The notes under the pieces were generated by a model. That model had not been told where the DNA came from. It ran no database searches and saw only the letters and a list, made by a program, of their open reading frames with translations. A program made the translations under genes and the position numbers. A DNA stretch of 14,916 nt from Granulicella sp. UBA5172 (GTDB taxonomy: Bacteria > Acidobacteriota > Terriglobia > Terriglobales > Acidobacteriaceae): NCBI GenBank assembly GCA_002413385.1, contig DHWW01000005.1, forward strand, positions 319 through 15,234, in the 5' to 3' direction. Each line of letters opens with the position of its first letter. Within the stretch, counting starts at the first letter, position 1. Shown here piece after piece: positions 1 to 6,703 of the stretch.

Positions 1-236
1 GGTCTCGTGGGCTCGGAGAGCGAGTCTCCGAAGCAGATGAGGAGGGGGCGCGTGTCAGTTGGTGCGGGCGCTTCAGGCGCTGGGGTGGTCGCGGGTTCGG
101 TTGAGGATGTGGGCGTGGGGTCTTCTGCGTGGCGGGGAACGTCCTTGCAGCCAGTACAGGCGAGGCTGGCGGCAAGGGCCGTCAAAGCAACGAGACCAAG
201 ACCGGATAAACTAATTCTTACGCGCAATTGATTCAC
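1..236 (-). CDS. tesA: GDSL-type esterase / TesA-like lipoprotein, 5' part only
   Basis: This is a partial gene that runs off the left edge. Read from a GTG at 236, it gives MNQLRVRI followed by a hydrophobic stretch (SGLGLVALTALAASLA) and a cysteine-containing end (ACTGCKD). That is a signal peptide, probably of the lipoprotein type. A Pro/Thr-rich linker of about 30 residues follows, then LLICFGDSL, the block I nucleophile motif of GDSL hydrolases (serine in GDSL). Family members hydrolyse acyl esters or thioesters in the periplasm. An in-frame TAA lies just upstream of the GTG, which limits the start to this GTG or the TTG three codons later. The last five codons fall in the adapter-like bases and are probably not genuine. 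The gene is divergent from the ABC transporter with about 60 bp between starts, as tesA and ybbA are in E. coli. Confidence 0.82.
   Translation of the reverse strand, partial: MNQLRVRISLSGLGLVALTALAASLACTGCKDVPRHAEDPTPTSSTEPATTPAPEAPAPTDTRPLLICFGDSLSEPTR
2..19. other. Probable Nextera read-2 adapter remnant at contig edge
   Basis: The 18 bases GTCTCGTGGGCTCGGAGA equal the start of the Illumina Nextera (tagmentation) read-2 adapter, known from the published adapter sequence. Base 1 could be the last base of an index. On the minus strand these bases would encode the residues just after the GDSL motif of the esterase and give SEPTR, where the family has a T/S-x-G type sequence. That mismatch supports the segment being non-genomic. 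Confidence 0.8.
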
Positions 237-296
237 AACTTCATTTTAGTCAGAGGCCGACTTACCTTGAACACTCCTGCTGCTGTGTCACCGGAA

Positions 297-1059
297 ATGT
301 TGCGGAATGCGATGGGGTCTGCGGACGACTCGTCGATGATTGTGGTGAGCGGATTGCGGAAGTCGCTGCGGGACGGGCGGGGCGACGGGGGAGATTTTGA
401 AGGGGATCGACTTCAGGGTTGGGCGTGGGGAGTTTGTGGCGATCATGGGGGCGTCGGGGTCGGGGAAGTCGACGCTGCTGGGGCTGCTGGCGGGGCTGGA
501 TGATCCGACGTCGGGGACGGTGGCGCTGAATGGGACGGTGATCAGCAACCTTGCGGAAGACAGGCTGGCGCAGCTGCGCGGGCGGACGATCGGATTTGTG
601 TTTCAGAGCTATCAGCTGATTCCGACGCTGACGGCGCTGGAGAATGTGTTGCTGCCGTATGAGCTGAATGATGATTCGGGTGGGCAGAAGGCGGGGCTGG
701 AGCGGGCGCGGGAACTGCTGGTGTCGGTGGGGTTGAGTGCGCGGATGGATCATTATCCGGTGCAGCTGTCGGGGGGCGAGCAGCAGAGGGTGGCGCTGGC
801 GCGGGCGTTTATTTTGCGGCCGCCGATTGTGCTGGCCGATGAGCCGACGGGGAATCTGGACACGGTGAACGGGGAACACATTCTGGAATTGCTGCTGCAT
901 TTGAATCATGTGGAGGGAACGACGCTGGTGCTGGTGACGCATGATCCGGCGCTGGCGGCGCACGCGAGGCGGGTGATTACGCTGCGCGATGGGCTGGTGG
1001 TGAGCGATGTGGTGAAGGCTGCTGCGCCGCCGGTGAGCGCTCCGTCGGTGGGCTTGTAG
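297..1059 (+). CDS. ybbA: ABC transporter ATP-binding protein, YbbA/LolD-like, with N-terminal frameshift
   Basis: This is the ATPase of a MacB/LolD/YbbA-type exporter or extraction complex and pairs with the next gene. Visible motifs are Walker A GASGSGKST, Q-loop VFQSYQLIPT, signature LSGGEQQRVALARAF, Walker B VLADEPTGNLD and an H-loop LVTHD. The downstream frame opens only at a TTG (397) and would lack the first beta strand. The missing N-terminus is present in another frame from ATG 297 (also ATG 312 or 336), ending MIVVSGLRKSLRDGRGDG. The two parts join cleanly if one G is removed from the GGGGG run at 387-391, giving a 253-residue protein of normal family length. The stop TAG at 1057-1059 abuts the permease ATG, so the two genes form an operon. 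Sequencing error or real mutation cannot be told apart here. Confidence 0.9.
387..391 (+). other. Apparent +1 frameshift site in G5 run (ABC ATPase)
   Basis: Reading GAC GGG G-AG ATT TTG AAG with one G fewer joins the N-terminal frame (..SLRDGRGDG) to the main frame (EILKGIDF..). This is a typical site for a homopolymer miscount. Confidence 0.75.
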
Positions 1060-3666
1060 ATGGCGCGACTTTCGTACGGTACGGCGGCACGGATTGCGAC
1101 GCGGGAGCTGCATTCCTCGCGGGGGAAATTCACGTTCGTGATCATGTCGGTGGCGATTGGGGTTGCCGCGCTGACGGGTGTGCGGGGGTTCTCGTCGGCG
1201 TTTCGAACGACGCTGTTGCTGAGGGCGCGGAGCATTATGGCGGCGGACGTTGCGGCGCGGACGAATACTCCTGCGACGCCGGATCAGCAGGCGGGGTTGA
1301 AGGAACTGACGGCGGCGGGGAATGAGGAATCGCCGGTGACGGAGATGCTGTCGATGGCGTCGTCGACTACGTCACTGGATCCGCTGCTGGTGTCGTTGAA
1401 GGCGGTTGATCCGGCGAAGTATCCGTTCTATGGGACGGTGGTGCTGGAGCCTGCGATTCCGTTGAAGCAGGCGCTTACGGATACGACTGTGGCGGTGGGG
1501 GATGATCTGTTGCTGCGGTTGCATCTGCATGTAGGGGACTCGATCAAGCTGGGGACGGAGCGGTTTCGGATTGCGGCGGTGGTGGAGGATGAGCCGGACC
1601 GGTTGTCGGGATCGTTTGCGGCAGGGCCGAGGGTTTTGTTGACGCAGCGCGCGCTGGCGGCGACGGGGCTGATGGCTCCGGGGTCGCGGGTGACGCGGCG
1701 ATATCTGTTCAAGCTGCCACCAGCGAAGCCGGGGCAGGCGCTGTCCGACGCGGCGGTTGCGGCGCTGAAGACAAAGCTGGAGACGCTACTGCCGGAGGCG
1801 CAGATCACGGATTATCGCGAGGCAAATCCGGCATTGACGAAGGCGCTGGATGGGGCCACGGGGTTGTTGTCGCTGATGAGCCTGGTGGCGCTGGTGCTGG
1901 GAGCGGTGGGTGTGGCGATGGCGATGCGCGCGCACCTGCAACAGCGGCTGGATTCGATTGCGATTATGAAGTCGCTGGGCGCGGGATCGACGCAGGTGAT
2001 GAAGATTTACCTGATGCAGACGCTACTGCTGGGACTGGGCGGAGGTGTGCTCGGCGTGGTGCTGGGGATCGGTGTGCAGATGGCGTTTCCGCTGTTCCTG
2101 GCGAAGCTGCTGCATCTGACGCCGAGCTTGCGGCTGGATGTTCATGCGATTGGGTTGGGGCTGGGCGCGGGGCTGCTGACGACGTTGTTGTTTACGCTGC
2201 CGCCGCTGCTGGACATTCGGAATGTGCGACCGATTTTGATTCTGCGCAGGAATGTAGAAGCGTCGGATGATCCGTTTACGACGCGGATGCTGCGGAAGTT
2301 GAAGGGGTCGATTGCGCAGATTGTGGCGAGCGTTTTTATTCTTGCGGGGCTGGTGTTGCTGGCTACGCGGGTATCGGATTCGCGGCAGGTGGGGGAATGG
2401 TTTGCGGGCGGATTGGTGGTGGTGTTGATGGTGCTGCTGGCGATGTCGGCGGTGATGCTGTGGCTGCTGCGGGTGTTTTTGCGGGGGACGCGGTTGCATC
2501 TGCCATCGTCGCTGCGGCATGGGCTTGCGAATTTGTATCGGCCAGGGAATCCATCGGCGGCGCTGCTGGCGGCGCTGGGGTTGGGCGTGATGCAGATTGC
2601 TGCGGTTTACATGGTGCAGCGGTCGATTGTGAACGAGATGCATGTGACGACGATGGAGAATGTGCCGAACATTTTTCTGATCGACATGAGCACCGACGAG
2701 GTGATGGGGGTGAAGGTGCTGCTGTCGCAGCAGGCCTCAGTGAAGGGGACGCCGGAGATTGTGCCGGTGGTGAGTTCGCGGCTGATTGCGATCAAGAGCG
2801 TTGCGATGGATAAGTTAAAACTGCAGCACATGGGGAGGGCTGGGCAGTCGTTGAATTTGACGTGGGCACCGACGGCGGATGCGCCTCCGCCGGGCGACAA
2901 GGTGGTGGAGGGGAAGTGGTGGACGGCACAGATGGCGGCGGACTCGGCGAGCCATCCGCTGGTAGCGATTGAGCGCGGCCGTGCGAACCGGATGAAGGTG
3001 AAGCCGGGCGATACGATTACGCTTTCTGCGCAGGACGATCGCATGGTGGCGACGGTTGCTGCGGTGTATGAGGCGGATAGCCGGCATACGTTTTCGCGCG
3101 CGGAGTTTATTCTTCCCGAGCCGGCGCTGGCAGGCTTGCCGGTGGTCTGGTACGGCGGCGTGCATTGCGATCCGGGCGCTACGGCGATGCTGCGGCGGGT
3201 GCTGTATGAACATTTCCCGACGGTGACGGTGATCGATGTGGCGGCGACGCTGGAGGTGATTCGGCAGGTGCTGCTGCAGGTGACGTATGTGATTCAGTTT
3301 CTTGCGGCGTTCAGCATCTTTGCGGGCATTGTGATTCTTGCGAGTGCGATTGCGGGGACGCGGTACCGGCGGATTCGCGAGGTGGTGGTGCTGAAGACGC
3401 TGGGTGCGACGCGGCCGCGGATTGCGACGATCTTCTCGATCGAGTTTGCGGTACTGGGATTGATTGCGGGAGCGGTGGGGCTGGTGTTTGCAAATCTGCT
3501 GGCGCGTGAGTTGCTGTTGCGCGTGCTGCATTTCGACTATCAGTTTCAACCGTGGATGAATCTAGGCACGTGGATCGCGGTGGCCATGCTGACGGTGGTG
3601 GCTGGATGGATGGCGAGCCATCGGGTGCTGGGGCAGAAGCCGCTTGAAGTGCTGCGCGAGGAGTAG
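1060..3666 (+). CDS. ybbP: ABC transporter permease, YbbP-like with two FtsX domains
   Basis: This 868-residue inner-membrane protein is the permease partner of the upstream ATPase. The N-terminus (MARLSYGTAARIATRELHSS) leads into a first membrane helix at about residues 25-45. A periplasmic MacB_PCD-like region follows, then an FtsX domain at about 265-390 with the typical LDSIAIMKSLGAGSTQVMKIYL coupling segment. Central helices lie at about 418-470 and 499-520, then a second periplasmic region. A second FtsX domain at about 740-860 has the matching REVVVLKTLGATRPRI coupling segment and ends PLEVLREE. The domain order and the ten or so helices match E. coli YbbP (about 800 residues) rather than single-FtsX MacB or LolC. 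The substrate is unknown; extraction of lipids or lipoproteins, or export, is an inference from relatives and from the divergent esterase. The start directly follows the ATPase stop, so translation is probably coupled. Confidence 0.92.
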   Translation: MARLSYGTAARIATRELHSSRGKFTFVIMSVAIGVAALTGVRGFSSAFRTTLLLRARSIMAADVAARTNTPATPDQQAGLKELTAAGNEESPVTEMLSMASSTTSLDPLLVSLKAVDPAKYPFYGTVVLEPAIPLKQALTDTTVAVGDDLLLRLHLHVGDSIKLGTERFRIAAVVEDEPDRLSGSFAAGPRVLLTQRALAATGLMAPGSRVTRRYLFKLPPAKPGQALSDAAVAALKTKLETLLPEAQITDYREANPALTKALDGATGLLSLMSLVALVLGAVGVAMAMRAHLQQRLDSIAIMKSLGAGSTQVMKIYLMQTLLLGLGGGVLGVVLGIGVQMAFPLFLAKLLHLTPSLRLDVHAIGLGLGAGLLTTLLFTLPPLLDIRNVRPILILRRNVEASDDPFTTRMLRKLKGSIAQIVASVFILAGLVLLATRVSDSRQVGEWFAGGLVVVLMVLLAMSAVMLWLLRVFLRGTRLHLPSSLRHGLANLYRPGNPSAALLAALGLGVMQIAAVYMVQRSIVNEMHVTTMENVPNIFLIDMSTDEVMGVKVLLSQQASVKGTPEIVPVVSSRLIAIKSVAMDKLKLQHMGRAGQSLNLTWAPTADAPPPGDKVVEGKWWTAQMAADSASHPLVAIERGRANRMKVKPGDTITLSAQDDRMVATVAAVYEADSRHTFSRAEFILPEPALAGLPVVWYGGVHCDPGATAMLRRVLYEHFPTVTVIDVAATLEVIRQVLLQVTYVIQFLAAFSIFAGIVILASAIAGTRYRRIREVVVLKTLGATRPRIATIFSIEFAVLGLIAGAVGLVFANLLARELLLRVLHFDYQFQPWMNLGTWIAVAMLTVVAGWMASHRVLGQKPLEVLREE

Positions 3667-3700
3667 GGGTGGGCGGGCCGTCGTCGGTCTTATGCGAGGT

Positions 3701-4783
3701 TCAGGTGCGCTTGACGATGAAGACGGTCTTGTCGTCGATGAGGGCTTCGTCGCCGGCCTGGCGAAGGAGCTCGTCCTGCTGGATGGCGTACTCCATGAGC
3801 GCTTCGCAGATGTCTTTGGCTGACTTCTGGTGGTGTTGCTGAAGGATAGCTTCGAGCGACGCACAGGCCTGCGGATCGCTGCCGTCGTACACACCGTCGG
3901 TATAGAGGATGAGGATGTCTCCGGGGTTGATGAGGGTGATCTCGGAGATGTCATCGGAGCGGATGCGCCGCTTGCGCAGGTTCATCGAGAAGTAGCGCAG
4001 GCGATCTGGATGATCGGCAGGGAGCTGAAGGCCGAGCGCGAGGAACTGCGCCATGTGGTCCTCATGCACCGAAAGCAGGCGGGAGGACTTTGCGGAGAAG
4101 ACCAGCGGGGGAGGGTGGCCGAAGTTTGCGAAGCGGAAGTTTCCGCCGGGGTGCACTTCGCCATACAGCATGGTTGCAATCTCTCGCGCCTGTTCTGTCT
4201 CGCTCAGACCGAGGGCGTTGCGAGCGGTGACGGATTGCGCCATCCTCAGGTTCAGGTTTTCGAAGAGCCTGGGGGTAGTTTTTCCGTAGCGGTCCAGCTC
4301 GGTAAGCATCAATGCATGGAAAGTGTCGTGCACCGTGGAGGCAATCTTTGCCGGGATGATGCCGTGGCCCTGGGCGTCGACGATCAAAATTCCAGCGGTT
4401 GAATAAAGCTCGCGCAGGTCTTCGGCGACGCGAATCTGCTCGGAGTTCCGGGCGAAGCGGTACTCGGTTTCCGCCTCGGGCGTGTAGTCGGGGCGGCTGT
4501 GCAACCATTCGACGTGGTCGTCGACGGAGTTGCGGATGGGGGAGCCAGGAGGCAGCGGCTCGAGGAACTCGACGGCAAAGTGCTGGGCGCGCTCAATGCG
4601 TGCATCGATGTCGTAACGCTGTTGGAAATTGATGTACTCGAAGAGGTCTCCGCCGACGGTTCCGGCAGGAATGGAGCTGCCAAACATCTCGATGCCGGGA
4701 AGGTGAGGAATCGCGCCTTCGACGGGCATGAGGCGCTGGCGCAGATATTCGTCGATGGTTGGAGTGCTGTATGGCTTTGGCAT
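3701..4783 (-). CDS. PPM-type serine/threonine phosphatase, RsbU/SpoIIE-like
   Basis: This 360-residue, apparently soluble protein has PP2C_SIGMA motifs in order. VGGDLFEYI (about 43-51) and IVDAQGHG (134-141) carry metal-binding Asp/Gly. FANFGHPPPLVF (218-229), LILYTDGVYDG (291-301) and DDKTVFIVKR (350-359) follow. Such enzymes dephosphorylate anti-anti-sigma factors or other phosphoproteins in partner-switching stress control. No sensor domain (GAF, PAS, response regulator) is seen. About 80 residues lie between the VGGD and DAQGHG motifs, where relatives usually have about 15-20, so an insert sits inside the catalytic domain. The gene is convergent with the permease and separated by only 34 bp. 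No anti-sigma or STAS partner is in the window. The substrate is unknown. Confidence 0.88.
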   Translation of the reverse strand: MPKPYSTPTIDEYLRQRLMPVEGAIPHLPGIEMFGSSIPAGTVGGDLFEYINFQQRYDIDARIERAQHFAVEFLEPLPPGSPIRNSVDDHVEWLHSRPDYTPEAETEYRFARNSEQIRVAEDLRELYSTAGILIVDAQGHGIIPAKIASTVHDTFHALMLTELDRYGKTTPRLFENLNLRMAQSVTARNALGLSETEQAREIATMLYGEVHPGGNFRFANFGHPPPLVFSAKSSRLLSVHEDHMAQFLALGLQLPADHPDRLRYFSMNLRKRRIRSDDISEITLINPGDILILYTDGVYDGSDPQACASLEAILQQHHQKSAKDICEALMEYAIQQDELLRQAGDEALIDDKTVFIVKRT

Positions 4784-4970
4784 GGGGGAGTCTTCGAGGT
4801 ACCCTTCGAGTTGTTCTCTCAGAGTAGCGCATCTGCAATCGGATGGTTCTATCGACAGGCGCTGGTGGAATCAAAGGACGGAAATGAGGCGCTTGCGGTG
4901 CGCGGGGATTCTCCATGCGGCCACGCCGGATGGTGAGGAACGATGTGTGGTTCGGTAATGGTGCAGAAGG

Positions 4971-4999
4971 TTGACCCATGGGCTCATCCCCCGTACACT
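4971..4999 (+). promoter_or_regulatory. Sigma70-like promoter of tRNA-Gln
   Basis: TTGACC (4971-4976) and TACACT (4994-4999) are separated by exactly 17 bp and lie about 60 bp before the mature tRNA 5' end. That would give a leader of roughly 50 nt for RNase P to remove. Confidence 0.7.
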
Positions 5000-5057
5000 C
5001 ACAGAGGCGGCTGATTGTGGCTCCCGCCGAGCCTGCAGCTGCCGATAAAACCTGTAT

Positions 5058-5131
5058 TGCCCTCTCGTTCAATGGTAGGACTAGCGACTCTGACTCGCTC
5101 GATCGGGGTTCGAATCCCTGGGGGGCAACCA
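5058..5131 (+). tRNA. tRNA-Gln (anticodon CTG)
   Basis: A full cloverleaf can be drawn over 74 nt. The acceptor stem is TGCCCTC/GGGGGCA (one T-G pair). The D stem GTTC/GGAC has loop AATGGTA. The anticodon stem AGCGA/TCGCT has loop CTCTGAC, so U33 precedes anticodon CTG. The variable loop is CGAT, and the T stem CGGGG/CCCTG has loop TTCGAAT. Discriminator A and an encoded CCA (5129-5131) follow. The weak U1-A72 first pair is a known glutamine identity feature. An intrinsic terminator starts 11 nt after the CCA, so the gene is its own transcription unit. An integrase gene follows on the same strand, making the tRNA 3' end the probable attachment site. Confidence 0.95.
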
Positions 5132-5141
5132 AAAGCCTGTA

Positions 5142-5165
5142 CGCGCGCCTCCGGCGCGCGTTTTT
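5142..5165 (+). terminator. Intrinsic terminator after tRNA-Gln
   Basis: A perfect 8-bp GC stem, CGCGCGCC / GGCGCGCG, with a 3-nt loop (TCC) is followed at once by TTTTT. This is a strong Rho-independent terminator for the tRNA transcript. Confidence 0.93.
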
Positions 5166-5309
5166 CTTTGCCCTTTTCCGCACCTTTTCGCACTTCCTCG
5201 GACGCTATAAATAGTTGAAAATAAACAAGTTGCTATTCACTCCACTTGGTCGGGGCACGAAAAACCTCGTCTGAGGAGGTGCGCGTTGGTGCGAGGACAG
5301 CCAGCAAAA

Positions 5310-5323
5310 AAGTGGGGTACGGA
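5310..5323 (+). repeat. Direct repeat copy 1, candidate integrase arm-type site
   Basis: AAGTGGGGTACGGA is repeated exactly at 5350. A partial relative, AGGGGTAC, lies between them (5325-5332). GGGGTAC-type repeats between a tRNA and a P4-type integrase are usually read as binding sites for the integrase arm domain or an excisionase. That role is inferred here. Confidence 0.7.
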
Positions 5324-5349
5324 TAGGGGTACAATTTCGTTAGAATTAG

Positions 5350-5363
5350 AAGTGGGGTACGGA
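5350..5363 (+). repeat. Direct repeat copy 2, candidate integrase arm-type site
   Basis: This second exact copy of AAGTGGGGTACGGA starts 40 bp after the first, about four helical turns, so both would face the same side of the DNA. It ends 27 bp before the integrase start codon, so it could also mediate autoregulation. Confidence 0.7.
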
Positions 5364-5389
5364 ACCACGATCCATGTAGGAGGCCCAAA

Positions 5390-6132
5390 ATGGCGTTGAC
5401 GGATACCGCGATCCGGGGAACAAAGCCCGGTACGAAACCATTCAAGATGTACGACCGGGAGGGCCTTTTCCTTCTGGTCAATCCCAGCGGGTCTAAGCTT
5501 TGGCGTTGGCGCTATCGGTTCGATGGCAAAGAGAAACTCATGGCGTTGGGTGAATACCCGCTCGTCGGTCTCGCCCAGGCCCGTGAACTTCATCTCGCAG
5601 CACGCAAGAGTTTGGTCGCTGGCACCGATCCCATGGCTGAGCGCAAGGCCGAGGGTGAGGCCAAGCAGAAGGAATCCGAAGCTCGGCAGCGTGAAGAGGA
5701 AAACAGCTTCGAGAATGTCGCCCGTGATTGGTGGAAGTGGTGGTTGATCGGCAAGTCGCCTCGACACGCCGATACCACGATGCGGCGCATGGAAGCTGAC
5801 GTGTTCCCCGCGTACGGCCACAAATCCATCAATGCGGTGACGGCGGCTGATGTGCGCCAACTCATGATCGCGGTAGAGAAGCGGGATGCCAGGGACGTTG
5901 CCAAACGTATCCACGAGACGACATCGCAGGTTTTTCGCTTTGCGATCGCTCGCGATATTGCAAGTCGGAACCCGGCCGCGGATTTCAAGCCGAGGGACAT
6001 TTTGGCCGAAGCCCAGACTGGAACCGTGCTCGCGTGGATGCCAAGGAGTTGCCCGAACTGCTCGTGAAGATCGACGGCTACAACGGCGACGCAATCACGC
6101 GCTTAGCGATGAAGTTGATGGCGTATACGTTT
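5390..6132 (+). pseudogene. P4-type tyrosine integrase, frameshifted and lacking its catalytic core
   Basis: The gene starts at ATG 5390 behind AGGAGG (5378-5383). The arm-binding domain (DUF4102 type) is clear in LTDTAIRGTKPG, GLFLLVNPSGSKLWRWRYRF and GEYPLVGLAQAR (about residues 3-80). A charged linker follows, then the SAM-like core-binding domain (SFENVARDWW to SRNPAADFKPRD). At about 6019-6022 one base is missing: the text continues in the next frame as NRARVDAKELPELLVKIDG and runs to AYTF. At 6132/6133 homology stops. Relatives continue with VRTSEL, which carries the first catalytic Arg, so all of the R..H-x-x-R..Y set is absent. Position after tRNA-Gln, with arm-type repeats, identifies it as the integrase of an element inserted at that tRNA. 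It cannot be active as seen. Confidence 0.92.
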
Positions 6133-6554
6133 GGCAACGCGACCAGGGGTGAGATGTACCGCGCATCGTCTTTCGCGGTCCAAATGCGATCTATTGGCAC
6201 ATGCAGCGGCGTGAATCGGATCCATTCCGTTCCTGGCGTGCAGTCGTTATTGAAATAAAGACGTGGATGGTCCATCAGAATCGACAAGCCGCTGCGGACC
6301 AGCATCATCAGAAAAACGAAGTTGAAAAAGTGTGCCCAGCGAATCCACCACGGAAAGCCATGCACCCCGGTGAAAGTGGCCGCATTAAATTCAGGTACGG
6401 GTGCGAGATAGGGCAATCCAAAGACCGCCGCCTGGCCCCACGCCAGCCCCAGCACAACAAGCGTGCAGGCAAATGGGAACCACAATAAACGACGGTTGGA
6501 GCCAAATCCGGACCCGCCGGTCCGGCGGATAATGAACGGCCTTATGCGCTGCAT
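6133..6554 (-). pseudogene. Molybdopterin oxidoreductase with N-terminal cytochrome b domain, 3' end lost
   Basis: ATG 6554 opens MQRIRPFIIRRTGGSGFGSN. One membrane helix (LLWFPFACTLVVLGLAW) and a second (AHFFNFVFLMMLVRSGLSIL, with a candidate haem-ligand His) follow. The conserved stretch TPGTEWIRFTPLHVP and AKDDARYISPLVALP comes next. I recognise this as the start of the large family of YedY/sulfite-oxidase-like proteins fused to a b-type cytochrome. Members normally continue with GYRHT and further helices, then the Mo-cofactor domain. Here homology stops at LP, and the frame runs into antisense integrase sequence until a stop at 6078. Only about 140 of an expected 400-plus residues remain. 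The start may be intact, so the damage is confined to the junction. Family assignment rests on memory of the conserved N-terminus. Confidence 0.72.
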
Positions 6555-6568
6555 CGAATGCGATCATG

Positions 6569-6700
6569 TCACGCTGCTCCTATATGATCCTGTAATCTCA
6601 GATGCCAGGTGCGTCGGGCACTCTCATGGATACTGGTGACGTCCAGATCTATCCGCAGGAACCCTAACTCAGCGCAGATTCGCTGGTGAGTTGCACGCAA
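6569..6700 (-). CDS. Unassigned 43-residue ORF upstream of the truncated oxidoreductase
   Basis: A TTG at 6700 opens a frame ending at TGA 6569-6571 and reading MRATHQRICAELGF, then LRIDLDVTSIHESARRTW and HLRLQDHIGAA. It begins directly after the Mug stop codon in the same frame and ends 14 bp before the oxidoreductase ATG. Its composition looks protein-like, but I recognise no family and there is no clear ribosome site. It could be a small protein in the oxidoreductase operon, the tail of a decayed gene, or chance. Confidence 0.3.
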   Translation of the reverse strand: MRATHQRICAELGFLRIDLDVTSIHESARRTWHLRLQDHIGAA

Positions 6701-6703
6701 CGC

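Noticed and set aside
13..31. TCGGAGA/TCTCCGA hairpin as a terminator or operator
   Set aside because: One arm lies wholly inside the probable sequencing adapter, and there is no T run.
262..1113. Long minus-strand open frame opposite the ABC ATPase (and similar ones at 2023-2643 and 2815-3549)
   Set aside because: Extremely Arg/Pro/His/Gln-rich, as expected from antisense of G-ending codons in GC-rich genes. They have no motifs, and the plus-strand genes are certain.
4593..5183. Minus-strand open frame with GFEPRSSESESL, crossing the tRNA
   Set aside because: This is the familiar false translation of a tRNA antisense strand, seen in many genomes. The tRNA fold is complete.
6034..6258. Separate small plus-strand gene after the integrase
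   Set aside because: Its first 30 residues are the frameshifted continuation of the integrase, and the rest is antisense of the oxidoreductase.
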